DNA of 64,000 nt from Methylobacterium sp. E-045 (GCF_022829685.1 NZ_JAKSYE010000064.1:186001-250000); one strand, 5' to 3'. Counted from the first letter of the stretch, positions 12,843 to 22,214 are shown. Notes: a model not told the origin generated them from the letters alone. Made by a program: numbers and translations.

Positions 12843-13220
12843 TCAGAGGCCGATGTAGAGGGCGGCCACCGCGCGATCGATGGAGAGATAGAACACGCCG
12901 AAGGCCACGGCGGCGGCGGCGGCGAATTCGAGGGCCACATTGGGCAGTGTCTGTGAGCGGCGCAGGATCTCGCGGCCGAAGAACACGCTGAGCCAGGCGA
13001 TCGTGAGAACGACGGGCAGGACGAACAGGAAGGACCAGGTGCTCTCGACGGTCTGGGCGCCGACGGCCGGGTCGATGAGCGCGCGGATGTTGCGGACCCA
13101 TGGGGCGTAGCAGGCCGAATACAGCGCGGTCATCCAGGCGAGGGCGACGGCCACGCCGAGATGGAACGTGAAGACCCGATGCAGCCGCGAGAAATCGTCC
13201 CGCGCGTCGTCGAACGTCAT
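12843..13220 (-). CDS. Hypothetical small inner-membrane protein
   Basis: No family recognised. The 125-residue product has three probable membrane helices, at about residues 20-42, 62-83 and 95-118, separated by charged loops (including F-F-G-R-E-I-L-R-R). It begins with a short acidic, soluble N-terminus. The gene converges on pseudoazurin and is divergent from the small secreted-protein gene at 13517, with a palindrome-rich control region between them. A link to electron transport is possible from context but is not shown by the sequence. Confidence 0.6.
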   Translation of the reverse strand: MTFDDARDDFSRLHRVFTFHLGVAVALAWMTALYSACYAPWVRNIRALIDPAVGAQTVESTWSFLFVLPVVLTIAWLSVFFGREILRRSQTLPNVALEFAAAAAVAFGVFYLSIDRAVAALYIGL

Positions 13221-13322
13221 GTGGAAACCCCGTGATCGTGGCCGCCGGACGATCGTTGGATGCGTCGTCTCTCAAGCTGGCCGTTGATGATTCGGGAATG
13301 CCGGCCAAAGCCGGATTTTTTG

Positions 13323-13433
13323 TGACGTCAGCTTCCGGGAGGTTCGACGATTCATGGGCGCGCGCCCAGACGTGATCGATCACGTTTGTACGGTCACGCG
13401 TGCAGGGGGGGGGGCGCGGTGAATTTTATTCAC
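13323..13433. promoter_or_regulatory. Cluster of palindromes between divergent genes
   Basis: Four inverted repeats lie within 111 bp between the divergent genes at 12843 and 13517: TGACGTCA at 13323-13330, TGGGCGCGCGCCCA at 13355-13368, ACGTGATCGATCACGT at 13370-13385 and GTGAA-N5-TTCAC at 13419-13433. A run of ten G residues (13405-13414) lies among them. The second, third and fourth look like dimeric regulator sites; the GTGA/TCAC arms recall CRP/FNR-family operators but spacing is not canonical. Which protein binds is unknown. Confidence 0.5.
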
Positions 13434-13516
13434 CTCGCCTACCACATATAGAGTATTACCGCACCGCGTTGTGAGACAATTCTCAAGGCTGTTCCAACAG
13501 CATTGAGGACGGCGCC

Positions 13517-13783
13517 ATGAATAGACTCAATCTTATCGGCCTTATCGCGATCCTGTCATTTGTCGAAATGTTGCCAGCGGCCGCAGGCAATCCGGCGCAT
13601 CGCGATGCCACAAATCATCATCAAGTACAAATTGAAAAGACCGCACCACAAAACTACGTGTCGTTAAACGAGGATTCCGCCTATCCGACCGCTCGCGAGA
13701 CACCGATCTCGCAAATGCTCGACGACAATACCCAGGCTGCAATCTATATTCAGGAATGCCATCACGGCGAAGGCGGTATTTGA
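13517..13783 (+). CDS. Small secreted protein of unknown function
   Basis: The 88-residue product has a signal peptide (hydrophobic residues 5-20, cleavage near P-A-A-A-G-N at 20-25) and a short polar mature part with His- and Glu-rich ends. A gaggac ribosome site precedes the ATG by six bases and the palindrome cluster lies upstream, both supporting a real gene. I know no homologue. Base composition is lower in GC than the neighbours, as in the following spacer, which may mean acquisition from elsewhere or weak coding constraint. Confidence 0.5.
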   Translation: MNRLNLIGLIAILSFVEMLPAAAGNPAHRDATNHHQVQIEKTAPQNYVSLNEDSAYPTARETPISQMLDDNTQAAIYIQECHHGEGGI

Positions 13784-14124
13784 CGTCGTAAATGTCGCCG
13801 AGAGACCCGTCGGTCGAGACAACGCTCCGGTGGCAAATGCTGCCACCGGGGAGGTCAGACGCGGCTTCCTTCGTATACAGTTACCAGGCCAAGTGCAGTA
13901 TCTTGAATATGCACCAGAGCAGCTTATATCGACTTGAGAAAATGAAAACTTGCAACAAGACCGATTGATTGGTAAATTTACGAAATTATCAGACGATATG
14001 ATTCTTATGGACCGGCGATAGTGGTGGATATATATTACCTATAACATCAAATAGACATTTAGGACACTGGTCATTCATTGTTTTCTCAAGCAGGTATTGG
14101 TTCCTCACTCAGGCATCCAACGCC
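13784..14124. other. AT-rich spacer before the LuxR gene
   Basis: This 341-bp stretch has no credible gene. A hairpin near its left end probably ends the small secreted-protein transcript. The part from about 13890 to 14090 is markedly AT-rich and contains the 10-bp palindrome GTAAATTTAC at 13972-13981, a candidate operator for the downstream LuxR protein or another factor. Confidence 0.4.
13827..13849. terminator. Hairpin after the small secreted-protein gene
   Basis: CCGGTGGCA-AATGC-TGCCACCGG, a perfect 9-bp stem with a 5-base loop, 44 bases past the stop codon. A T-run is absent. Confidence 0.45.
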
Positions 14125-15243
14125 ATGTCCGAGTTCGATTTAGGATTGATTATAGATGGGTGCTATGCGGCTGCGCTCGATCAGCGGCTTTGGCCCGACG
14201 CTCTTGCTGCAGTGAGCAGGGCAAGCGGAGCTCGCGGCTCCGTCATTGTCTCTCTGAACCCTCTGCGGACGCCTTCGCCCATTGCGTCGGACGGCCTCGC
14301 CGAGGCGAACGCAGATTATCAGGCGCGCTGGTGGCAGTTCGATACACGCGTAGCCAAGGCGAGGTCCTTCGGGTTACGCCCCGGCCACGTCTTGTTTGAC
14401 AGACATTTCCTAACTCCGGACGAGAAACGCGGCGATCCATTTTTCGAGGATTTCAGCGTTCGGCACCGACTCGGTGAACTGGCCGCATTCGCAGCCGTCG
14501 ACCCAATCGACGGCTGTACTTTTACGCTCAGCATGTTTCGAGATGCGCGCAGCGATCTCTATAGCGAGCGCGAGGTCAAGCGGATCGAGGTGCTCGCCCC
14601 GCACGTGGTCCGGGCCGTGGGTCTTGCGGCGGCGCTAGGCCAAGCGCATCGGCATTCTGAGGAGTTGGAGCGCGGGCTCGAACGAATGAGGTTCGGCGCA
14701 ATCCTGCTCGATGGGCAGGGGTGCGTGCGTCATGTCAGTCATCTGGCCGAGCGGTTGATGGAAGGACGGCTCCGTCTGGATGCCGACCGCCGCACCCGCA
14801 CCGTGGTTTGCTGTGAACAGGCCAGACTCGATGACCTGATCGCAGCCGCTTTGAAACCCGCTTCCCGGAACGATGGAGCATCACTTCTTCTCCACTCAGC
14901 GGGTGGACGTCGTCCGGTCTTCATCGAGGCGGTTCCTCTGCCCATCGACGTGGCGCGTGCGGCACCGAATGGTGGAGTACTCCTCATGTTGCGGGATCTC
15001 TTCGCTCCGACATCCGAAACGATCTGCCCACAACTCGAACAGCTGGGACTCAGCCCCGCCGAGGCTCGCGTCGCGATGCTGGTCGGTCGAGGTCATGCAC
15101 CAAGGCAGGTCGCGAAGATGCTGGGGATCACCGAAGGCACCGCACGGGTTCACCTCCGTGCGTGCTTTTCCAAGCTCGATCTCGTGCGCCAGAGCGAACT
15201 CGCCATCCTGGTCACGCGTCTCGACGATTGCGCCCGTTTCTGA
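14125..15243 (+). CDS. LuxR-family transcriptional regulator
   Basis: The 372-residue product carries a C-terminal GerE/LuxR helix-turn-helix (about residues 308-368: L-S-P-A-E-A-R-V-A, then G-I-T-E-G-T-A-R-V-H-L). The long N-terminal part has no autoinducer-binding signature that I can see; residues 190-290 resemble a PAS-like sensor (R-F-G-A-I-L-L-D-G). It is therefore more likely an orphan sensory regulator than a quorum-sensing receptor, and no LuxI synthase is nearby. It converges on carA with a strong hairpin between. Its targets may include the adjacent small genes, but that is a guess from proximity. Confidence 0.8.
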   Translation: MSEFDLGLIIDGCYAAALDQRLWPDALAAVSRASGARGSVIVSLNPLRTPSPIASDGLAEANADYQARWWQFDTRVAKARSFGLRPGHVLFDRHFLTPDEKRGDPFFEDFSVRHRLGELAAFAAVDPIDGCTFTLSMFRDARSDLYSEREVKRIEVLAPHVVRAVGLAAALGQAHRHSEELERGLERMRFGAILLDGQGCVRHVSHLAERLMEGRLRLDADRRTRTVVCCEQARLDDLIAAALKPASRNDGASLLLHSAGGRRPVFIEAVPLPIDVARAAPNGGVLLMLRDLFAPTSETICPQLEQLGLSPAEARVAMLVGRGHAPRQVAKMLGITEGTARVHLRACFSKLDLVRQSELAILVTRLDDCARF

Positions 15244-15249
15244 TGCCGC

Positions 15250-15289
15250 CTTACGGCATCGGAACATAACCACGATCCGATGCCGTAAG
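15250..15289. terminator. Bidirectional terminator between luxR-type gene and carA
   Basis: A 14-bp perfect stem (15250-15263 with 15276-15289, core TTACGGCATCGGA) and a 12-base loop between two convergent stop codons. No T-run follows. Confidence 0.6.
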
Positions 15290-15345
15290 CACTTGTCGTC
15301 GAACGATGAGTTTCGTGGATCGAAGGCCGTTTTCGGGCAGATGAT

Positions 15346-16614
15346 TCAGCTTGCGGCGGTCACTGTCTCCGCCTTGCCGCTGCGCATGAGCGCCACGAAC
15401 CGCTCGAACAGGTAGTGGCTGTCGCGCGGGCCCGGCGAGGCTTCCGGGTGGTGCTGCACCGAGAAGGCCGGACGGTCGGTGAGGGTGAGCCCGCAATTCG
15501 AGCCGTCGAACAGCGAGATATGGGTCTCGACCGCCGTCTCGGGCAGGCTGGCCGGATCGACGGCGAAGCCGTGGTTCATCGAGACGATCTCGACCTTCCC
15601 CGTCGTCTTGTCCTTCACCGGATGGTTGGCTCCGTGATGGCCCTGAGCCATCTTCACGGTGCGACCGCCCAGCGCCAGGCCCATGAGCTGGTGTCCGAGG
15701 CAGATGCCGAAGGTCGGCACCTTCTCGTCCAGAAGCTCCCGGATCACCGGAACGGCATACTCGCCAGTGGCGGCCGGATCGCCGGGACCGTTCGACAGGA
15801 AGACGCCGTCTGGCTTCATCGCCATGATCTCGGCGGCGGAGGTGGTGGCGGGCACGACGGTGACGTCGCAGCCGGCCGCGGCGAGGAGGCGCAGGATGTT
15901 GCGCTTCACCCCGTAATCGATGGCGACCACCTTGAGGCCTTCGCCGATCTGGCGGCTGCCGTAGCCGCTCTTCACCGCCCAGGTCGTCTGCGACCAGTCG
16001 GACGTCTCGCGGCTCGTGACCGGCGGTACGAGGTCGAGCCCTTCCATCGGGGCGAGGGCGGCGGCGCGCGCCTTCAGCGCCTCGCGGTCGAACCGGCCCT
16101 CCGGATCGTTGGCGATGACGGCATTGGGCATGCCGTGGTCGCGGATGAGGGCGGTGAGCGCCCGCGTGTCGATCCCGGTGATGCCGACGATGCCGCGCGC
16201 CTTCAGCCAGGCGTCGAGATGGCTCGACGAGCGCCAGCTCGACGGGTTGGTGACGGCCGAGGCGATGACCGCGCCGCGCACGCCGGAGGCGGGAGCCGCA
16301 TCGAGGCTCTCGAGATCTTCGTCGTTGGTCCCGGTGTTGCCGATATGCGGAAAGGTGAAGGTGACGATCTGCCCGGCATAGGAGGGGTCGGTCAGGATCT
16401 CCTGGTAGCCGGTCATCGCCGTGTTGAAGCAGACCTCGCCATCGGCGGCCCCGGTCTGGCCGATGCCGAATCCTTCGAGGACGGTGCCGTCGGCCAGCAC
16501 GAGGAGGGCTGTCGCGACCGGCTCGGCCCAGGGTGCGGGCGTGGAGGATGATTGCGCCGGGGCGCCTTCGTCTTGCAGCATCGTCGCGATCTCGCTTATG
16601 TCCGGCCGACCCAT
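15346..16614 (-). CDS. carA: Carbamoyl-phosphate synthase small subunit
   Basis: Glutaminase subunit that passes ammonia to CarB. The 422-residue product has the N-terminal small-subunit domain (A-D-G-T-V-L-E-G, F-N-T-A-M-T-G-Y-Q-E) and a C-terminal class I glutamine amidotransferase with the nucleophile Cys in G-I-C-L-G-H-Q and the His-Glu of H-H-P-E-A-S-P-G-P. The first 30 residues are an extra low-complexity tail; an internal ATG 33 bases downstream is possible. The gene is divergent from yqeY, sharing a 185-bp promoter region, and is separated from carB by unrelated genes. Confidence 0.96.
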   Translation of the reverse strand: MGRPDISEIATMLQDEGAPAQSSSTPAPWAEPVATALLVLADGTVLEGFGIGQTGAADGEVCFNTAMTGYQEILTDPSYAGQIVTFTFPHIGNTGTNDEDLESLDAAPASGVRGAVIASAVTNPSSWRSSSHLDAWLKARGIVGITGIDTRALTALIRDHGMPNAVIANDPEGRFDREALKARAAALAPMEGLDLVPPVTSRETSDWSQTTWAVKSGYGSRQIGEGLKVVAIDYGVKRNILRLLAAAGCDVTVVPATTSAAEIMAMKPDGVFLSNGPGDPAATGEYAVPVIRELLDEKVPTFGICLGHQLMGLALGGRTVKMAQGHHGANHPVKDKTTGKVEIVSMNHGFAVDPASLPETAVETHISLFDGSNCGLTLTDRPAFSVQHHPEASPGPRDSHYLFERFVALMRSGKAETVTAAS

Positions 16615-16799
16615 CGACGCCGGTGCGACGGCGCGTGCGGGTGGCGCTTTGTGCGGCGCTCATAACGAGCGGGCCGTGATGGGGTCAATGTGGCCCCTGT
16701 TCCCGACCGGCTCAACCACCTCGGTCGGCCGATCACAGCAATTCGCAGACCATCCGGGCGCCGAGCCCAGCGACCAAACCAATCTTTCAGGAGACGACC

Positions 16800-17261
16800 A
16801 TGCTGCGCGCGCGCCTTACCACCGAGATGAAGGAGGCCATGAAGGCCGGAGACAAGGCCAAGCTCGCCACCGTGCGGATGATCCAGGCCGCCTTGAAGGA
16901 CAAGGACATCGAGGCCCGCGGCCTCGGCAAGGAGCCGGCCTCCGAGGAGGAGATCCTCGCCCTGCTGCAGAAGATGATCAAGCAGCGCAACGAATCGGCC
17001 GGCGTCTACGACCAGGGCGGTCGTCCCGAACTCGCCGAGACCGAGCGGGCCGAGGCCGCGATCATCGCGAGCTACCTGCCCCAGCAGATGGACGAAGCCG
17101 AGACCCGCGCCGCCATCGAGGCCGCCGTGGCCGAGACCGGTGCGGCCAGTCCGAAGGACATGGGCAAGGTCATCGCCGCCCTGAAAGGCAAGTTCGCCGG
17201 CCGGATGGATTTCGGCAAGGCGAGCGGGCTGGTGAAGGACGTGCTCAACGCCAAGGCTTGA
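16800..17261 (+). CDS. GatB/YqeY domain-containing protein
   Basis: The 153-residue product is a stand-alone YqeY domain, all helical and highly charged, related to the C-terminal tRNA-recognition part of the amidotransferase subunit GatB. Motifs visible are E-M-K-E-A-M-K-A-G-D near the start, K-Q-R-N-E-S-A in the middle and P-K-D-M-G-K-V at the C-terminal part. A ggagac ribosome site precedes the ATG. Its exact role is not established; its position before dnaG-rpoD is conserved in alphaproteobacteria, suggesting a link to translation or macromolecular synthesis. Confidence 0.92.
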   Translation: MLRARLTTEMKEAMKAGDKAKLATVRMIQAALKDKDIEARGLGKEPASEEEILALLQKMIKQRNESAGVYDQGGRPELAETERAEAAIIASYLPQQMDEAETRAAIEAAVAETGAASPKDMGKVIAALKGKFAGRMDFGKASGLVKDVLNAKA

Positions 17262-17290
17262 GGGCAAGGCTCGAGGGCAAGGCTCGAAGG
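17255..17290. repeat. Short tandem repeat at the end of the yqeY-type gene
   Basis: A 13-bp unit (ggctYgagggcaa) occurs twice in full and once in part. The first copy holds the stop codon of the YqeY gene. Probably a local duplication by slippage. Confidence 0.6.
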
Positions 17291-17410
17291 CTTGCGCCGA
17301 TCGGGCGGACGGTGACGAGGCCCACGCGTCACCGTCGGATGCGTCGAAGCGTTCGGGACTCCTTAAACGCGGTGGGTTAGACTGCCGGCCTGCAAAGGTC
17401 TGGTTCACCC

Positions 17411-19333
17411 GTGCGTTACCCACCCCACATCCTCGAAGAGATCAGGGCGCGGCTTCCCGCCTCCGACGTGGTCGGGCGGCGCGTGCGGCTGAAGAAGGCG
17501 GGCCGCGAGTGGCGCGGCCTGTCGCCGTTCAATTCGGAGAAGACCCCGTCCTTCTACGTCAACGACCAGAAGCAGTTCTATCACTGCTTCTCGTCCGGCA
17601 AGCACGGCGACGTCTTCACCTTCCTCATGGAGACCGAGGGCCTCAGCTTTCCCGAGGCGGTGGAACGTCTGGCCGGAGAGGCGGGGGTGACCCTGCCTGC
17701 GCCCAGCGCCGATACGCGGGAGATGGAGACGAAGCGCACCGGTGCGTTCGAGGTGATGGAACTGGCGGCCGCCTATTACGAGGACCAGCTCAAGGGCCGC
17801 CTCGGCACCAGCGCCCGCGCCTATCTCGACCGGCGCGAGCTCGGCCCCGACATCCGCGCGCGGTTCCGCCTCGGCTACGCGACGTCGGAGCGCTACGGCC
17901 TGCGCGATCATCTGGCCGCGAAGGACGTGGACAAGGAACTGATGGCCGAACTCGGCCTGCTCGTCAGCGGCGACGACATCGCCGTTCCCTTCGACAAGTT
18001 CCGAGACCGGGTGATGTTTCCCATCACCGACAGCCGGGGCCGGGTCATCGCCTTCGGCGGCCGCGCGATGCAGGCCGACGCCAAGGCGAAGTACATGAAT
18101 TCACCGGAGACCCCGCTCTTCCACAAGGGCCAGGTGCTCTACAACCTGCATGGTGCCCGCAAGGCCGCCCATGATCGCGGGACGATCATCGCCGTCGAAG
18201 GCTATGTCGACGTCATCGCCATGACCATGGCCGGACACCCGAACGCCGTCGCCGGCCTCGGCACAGCCTTGACGGAGGAGCAACTGGCGCTGCTCTGGCG
18301 CCATGCCGACGAGCCGATCCTGTGTTTCGATGGCGACGGCGCCGGCCAGCGCGCGGCGTTCAAGGCCCTCGACGTGGCCCTGCCGGGACTGACGCCGGGC
18401 AAGTCGCTCCGCTTCGCCCTCCTGCCGGAAGGGCAGGACCCCGACGACCTGCTCCGCTCGGCCGGGGCCTCGGCCATCGACCGGGTGCTCGAAGGCGCCC
18501 GCCCCCTGGTGGAGGTGTTATGGTCGCGCGCCACCGAATCGACGCCGACGGATACGCCCGAACGCAAGGCAGGCCTCGCCAAGGGCCTGCGCGAGATGGT
18601 CGCCTCGATCCGCGACGAGACGGTGCGGCGGTTCTACAAGGACGAGATCGAGGGGCGCCTCCGGGTCCTTTCTCCCGGAGCGGGCGGAGGCCAGCGCCGG
18701 AGCGGCTACGAGCCCCGGAGCGGAGGTGGCTCGACGTTCCAGCGCAAGGCGAGACCGGGAGACCCGCCACCTTCGCCGCGAATCACCACGAAGTTCAATC
18801 CGCTCTTCGCCGGGTCGACGAATTCAGGCGGAACGGCTATGTTCAGGGATCGCGAGGCGATGATCGTCTCCAGTCTCCTCGCTCACCCGGAATTGTTGGG
18901 GATAGAAGCCGAGGATCTGGCGGCGCTGGAACTCGACGATCCCGATGCGCAGGCGCTGCGGTCCCTCCTGCTGGACCAGGCCGCCGACGCCGATCAGCCC
19001 GATGTCGAGGTTCTGGAGAGCCGGTTGCGGAGGGCGGGGCTCGACGGCGCGGCCCTTCGGCTCGCGACCCATGTCCGTCCGGGCGACCGCTGGACACTCG
19101 ATTCGCATGCGGACCGGATGCGTCTGGAAGACGCATTGCGTCAGGCCGTGATCTTGCACCGGAAGTCTGGAGCGCTAAATAGCGAACTTCGCGCTGCCGA
19201 GAGAGCACTGGCCGAGGACGGATCCGAGGCCAACTTCGCTTGGCTATGTGACGTCAAGGAACGTATGGCCGTGATCGCAGGGGCAGAGGCAGAGGCCGAC
19301 GAGCCGGAGTCCGACGATACGGCGGCCGCGTAG
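17411..19333 (+). CDS. dnaG: DNA primase
   Basis: Synthesises RNA primers for replication. The 640-residue product has an N-terminal CHC2-type domain, a TOPRIM catalytic core (V-E-G-Y-V-D-V-I near residue 262, and F-D-G-D-G-A-G near residue 303) and a C-terminal helicase-binding region. In the N-terminal domain three of the four expected zinc ligands are replaced: S38, N41 and S62 stand where Cys, His and Cys are usual, leaving only C59. I believe this state recurs in related Hyphomicrobiales. The gene sits in the classical yqeY-dnaG-rpoD macromolecular-synthesis block. Confidence 0.96.
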   Translation: MRYPPHILEEIRARLPASDVVGRRVRLKKAGREWRGLSPFNSEKTPSFYVNDQKQFYHCFSSGKHGDVFTFLMETEGLSFPEAVERLAGEAGVTLPAPSADTREMETKRTGAFEVMELAAAYYEDQLKGRLGTSARAYLDRRELGPDIRARFRLGYATSERYGLRDHLAAKDVDKELMAELGLLVSGDDIAVPFDKFRDRVMFPITDSRGRVIAFGGRAMQADAKAKYMNSPETPLFHKGQVLYNLHGARKAAHDRGTIIAVEGYVDVIAMTMAGHPNAVAGLGTALTEEQLALLWRHADEPILCFDGDGAGQRAAFKALDVALPGLTPGKSLRFALLPEGQDPDDLLRSAGASAIDRVLEGARPLVEVLWSRATESTPTDTPERKAGLAKGLREMVASIRDETVRRFYKDEIEGRLRVLSPGAGGGQRRSGYEPRSGGGSTFQRKARPGDPPPSPRITTKFNPLFAGSTNSGGTAMFRDREAMIVSSLLAHPELLGIEAEDLAALELDDPDAQALRSLLLDQAADADQPDVEVLESRLRRAGLDGAALRLATHVRPGDRWTLDSHADRMRLEDALRQAVILHRKSGALNSELRAAERALAEDGSEANFAWLCDVKERMAVIAGAEAEADEPESDDTAAA

Positions 19334-19383
19334 TCGCGACGAACGGAAATTAAGGTGCCGCTCGCGGCACATGGTTAACAGTC

Positions 19384-19407
19384 GGTCAAGCGTAGCGCTT
19401 GTAGACC
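19384..19407. terminator. Hairpin between dnaG and rpoD
   Basis: CAAGCG-TAG-CGCTTG with outer GGT/ACC pairs across a bulge, 50 bases past the dnaG stop. It may be a weak terminator, an attenuator or an operator in the rpoD leader. Confidence 0.35.
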
Positions 19408-19531
19408 GGGACATGAGATATCGACGCGGGCGCTTCGTGCGTGCCGCACATCAACGAGAATGGCGGCGTGGACGACGTGGAGTGAGCCGAACGCTCCCGC
19501 TCAACGCGACCAGGGCAACAATAGGCGGACC

Positions 19532-21532
19532 ATGGCGACGAAGGCAACGGAACGGGACGAGACGGATGCTGCTCCGGAGCAACAGACCGACGGACCGCTC
19601 CTCGATCTGACCGATGCCTCGGTCAAGCGGATGGTGAAGCTCGCCAAGAAGCGCGGCTACATCACCTACGAGGAGATCAACGAAGTGCTGCCCGAGGGCC
19701 AGTCCGATCCGGACCAGCTCGAAGACGTACTGTCGCAGCTCTCCGAGATGGGAATCAACGTCGTCGAGGCGGAAGAGACCGAGGATGCCGGCGGCGAGAA
19801 GCCGGCCAACGGCGAAGCCTCCGACGACGACGAGGCCGCCGAAGGTACGGAAGTCGCAGAAATCGCGCCGACCAAGCCCCTCGCCGTGCGCGAGACCACG
19901 GCCAAGGAGCCCACCGACCGGACCGACGATCCGGTGCGGATGTACCTGCGCGAGATGGGCTCGGTGGAGCTCCTCTCCCGCGAGGGCGAAATCGCCATCG
20001 CCAAGCGCATCGAGGCCGGCCGTGAAGCGATGATCGCGGGCCTCTGCGAGAGCCCGCTGACGTTCCAGGCCATCATCATCTGGCGCGACGAGCTCGTCGA
20101 CGGCCGTGTGCTTCTGCGCGACATCATCGATCTCGAAGCCACCTATGCCGGCCCGGACGCGAAAAACGCACCGCAGCTCACCGAGGGTGAGGACGGCGAC
20201 GAGGCCGAGGCGGAGGCACCGATCCCCGCCGAGGGTGGCGACGACGACGACGACATGGAGAACAACGTCTCGCTCGCGGCGATGGAAGCCGAGATCAAGC
20301 CGCGCGTTCTCGAGACGTTCGACAACATCGCCAACAATTACAAGAAGCTGCGCACGCTCCAGAACGAGCATGCCGACCTGAAGGCCGGGGGTGGTACGCA
20401 GACCTCCGCCCAAAGCCAGAAGCAGTCCGATTTCAAGGACACCGTCGTCGCCGACGTGAAGTCGCTGTCGCTGAACTCGAACCGCATCGAGGCGCTGGTC
20501 GAGCAGCTCTACGACATCAACAAGCGCCTCATCAGCCATGAGGGCCGCCTCATGCGCTATGCCGAGAGCCATGGCGTCGCCCGCGACGAGTTCCTGCGCC
20601 ACTATCAGGGCTGGGAGCTCGACCCGAACTGGATGGAGCGCGTCGGCAAGCTCGGCGGCAAGGGTTGGAAGAACCTCGTCGAGAAAGGCGCCAAGCAGGT
20701 CGCCGACCTGCGCGAGCAGATCCTGACCCTCGCCTCCGAGACCGGTCTCGAGATCGGCGAGTACCGCAAGATCGTCAACATGGTCCAGAAGGGCGAGCGC
20801 GAAGCCCGGCAGGCCAAGAAGGAGATGATCGAGGCCAATCTCCGCCTCGTGATCTCCATCGCCAAGAAATACACGAACCGCGGCCTGCAGTTCCTCGACC
20901 TCATCCAGGAAGGCAATATCGGCCTGATGAAGGCGGTCGATAAGTTCGAGTATCGCCGGGGTTACAAGTTCTCGACCTACGCCACGTGGTGGATCCGGCA
21001 GGCGATCACCCGCTCCATCGCCGATCAGGCGCGCACCATCCGCATTCCGGTGCACATGATCGAGACGATCAACAAGATCGTGCGTACGTCTCGCCAGATG
21101 CTCCACGAAATCGGCCGCGAGCCGACTCCCGAGGAACTGGCCGAGAAACTGGCCATGCCGCTGGAGAAAGTCCGCAAAGTCTTGAAGATCGCCAAGGAGC
21201 CGATCTCCCTCGAGACGCCCATCGGCGACGAGGAGGATTCCCACCTCGGCGACTTCATCGAGGACAAGAACGTCGTTCTGCCGATCGACGCGGCGATCCA
21301 GTCGAATCTGCGCGAGACCACGACCCGCGTGCTGGCCTCGCTGACGCCGCGCGAAGAGCGGGTGCTGCGCATGCGCTTCGGCATCGGCATGAACACCGAC
21401 CACACCCTCGAAGAGGTCGGCCAGCAGTTCTCGGTGACCCGCGAGCGTATCCGTCAGATCGAGGCGAAGGCGCTGCGCAAGCTCAAGCACCCGAGCCGGT
21501 CGCGCAAGCTGCGGAGCTTCCTCGACAATTGA
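19532..21532 (+). CDS. rpoD: RNA polymerase primary sigma factor (sigma-70)
   Basis: Housekeeping sigma factor. The 666-residue product has region 1.1 at the N-terminus, region 1.2 ([11 protein letters not shown]), a long non-conserved section including an Asp/Glu-rich run near residues 215-250, region 2 ([12 protein letters not shown] and W-W-I-R-Q-A-I-T-R), region 3 and region 4 with the HTH ([20 protein letters not shown]). The frame extends upstream but the family start M-A-T-K-A at 19532 is preferred. A long hairpin follows the stop. Confidence 0.97.
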   Translation: MATKATERDETDAAPEQQTDGPLLDLTDASVKRMVKLAKKRGYITYEEINEVLPEGQSDPDQLEDVLSQLSEMGINVVEAEETEDAGGEKPANGEASDDDEAAEGTEVAEIAPTKPLAVRETTAKEPTDRTDDPVRMYLREMGSVELLSREGEIAIAKRIEAGREAMIAGLCESPLTFQAIIIWRDELVDGRVLLRDIIDLEATYAGPDAKNAPQLTEGEDGDEAEAEAPIPAEGGDDDDDMENNVSLAAMEAEIKPRVLETFDNIANNYKKLRTLQNEHADLKAGGGTQTSAQSQKQSDFKDTVVADVKSLSLNSNRIEALVEQLYDINKRLISHEGRLMRYAESHGVARDEFLRHYQGWELDPNWMERVGKLGGKGWKNLVEKGAKQVADLREQILTLASETGLEIGEYRKIVNMVQKGEREARQAKKEMIEANLRLVISIAKKYTNRGLQFLDLIQEGNIGLMKAVDKFEYRRGYKFSTYATWWIRQAITRSIADQARTIRIPVHMIETINKIVRTSRQMLHEIGREPTPEELAEKLAMPLEKVRKVLKIAKEPISLETPIGDEEDSHLGDFIEDKNVVLPIDAAIQSNLRETTTRVLASLTPREERVLRMRFGIGMNTDHTLEEVGQQFSVTRERIRQIEAKALRKLKHPSRSRKLRSFLDN

Positions 21533-21576
21533 GGTCCGCGCGGTCCCGCCTCTCGTGAGGAGGGACTGTCCGTCGG

Positions 21577-21616
21577 AAACGACAATGGCGCACCCGAGGG
21601 TGCGCCATTGTCGTTT
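21577..21616. terminator. Strong terminator after rpoD
   Basis: An 18-bp perfect stem (21577-21594 with 21599-21616) and a CGAG loop, flanked by AAA on the left and TTT on the right. It separates the convergent rpoD and the small secreted-protein gene and is probably bidirectional. Confidence 0.75.
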
Positions 21617-21664
21617 CAGGTCCCGACTCGAGACCGGGGAAGGCTACCCACCGTCGCCGAGGCT

Positions 21665-22054
21665 TCAGTGAGTCTCCGCGCGCTCCGGATCGAAGCCGCG
21701 CTTGCGCGAATAGATGCTTTCGGCATCGGGCATGACGGCGCCCGCCACGGGGGTCACGCGCCCGGTGGCCCGCTGCCTCTGCCGAACGCCATCCGTCCTG
21801 CAACCCGTGCAGAGAGATGCGATCGCCCGCTCGCCGCGGCGGGCGATCCGCTCGTTGAAGACCGCCTGACGCCGGCTGCTGGCTTCGTTGGACTCCGAAA
21901 AGCTCGACGTCGTCGGAACGCCGGCTTCTATCTGCGAGGCGGCAGGGGCCTGCGGGGGCAGGTTCGCCGCGGGAAGCAGGACGGGCTCGGCCTGCGCGGC
22001 CCCGGCAAGCGCCAAGGCGATCACGAGGGCGAGGGCGCGGGGTGCGAAAGGCAT
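21665..22054 (-). CDS. Hypothetical secreted protein
   Basis: The product of about 129 residues begins M-P-F-A-P-R followed by a hydrophobic core and A-A-Q-A-E, a clear Sec signal peptide. The mature part is Ala/Pro-rich at first, then basic, with a single C-T-G-C pair that could form a disulfide. An upstream ATG at 22090 adds twelve residues before the signal and is less likely. It is divergent from the adenylate cyclase gene. No family recognised. Confidence 0.55.
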   Translation of the reverse strand: MPFAPRALALVIALALAGAAQAEPVLLPAANLPPQAPAASQIEAGVPTTSSFSESNEASSRRQAVFNERIARRGERAIASLCTGCRTDGVRQRQRATGRVTPVAGAVMPDAESIYSRKRGFDPERAETH

Positions 22055-22214
22055 GGGGGGTCCGATGGCAGGATGGAATCTCGGCGTCATCTTCAGCCGG
22101 TCATGGTCATTTTCACCTTATCATGGCGCCAATGGGACGATATTTACCGTCGGACCTCGTGACGAACGGGCGACACCCGTTGCCGCTCGCCTCCCTCCGA
22201 CCCATTTTGGAAAC

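Noticed and set aside
13405-13414. G10 tract as a phase-variation switch
   Set aside because: It lies in a control region rather than a reading frame and a single homopolymer gives no evidence for switching; it may also be a sequencing artefact.
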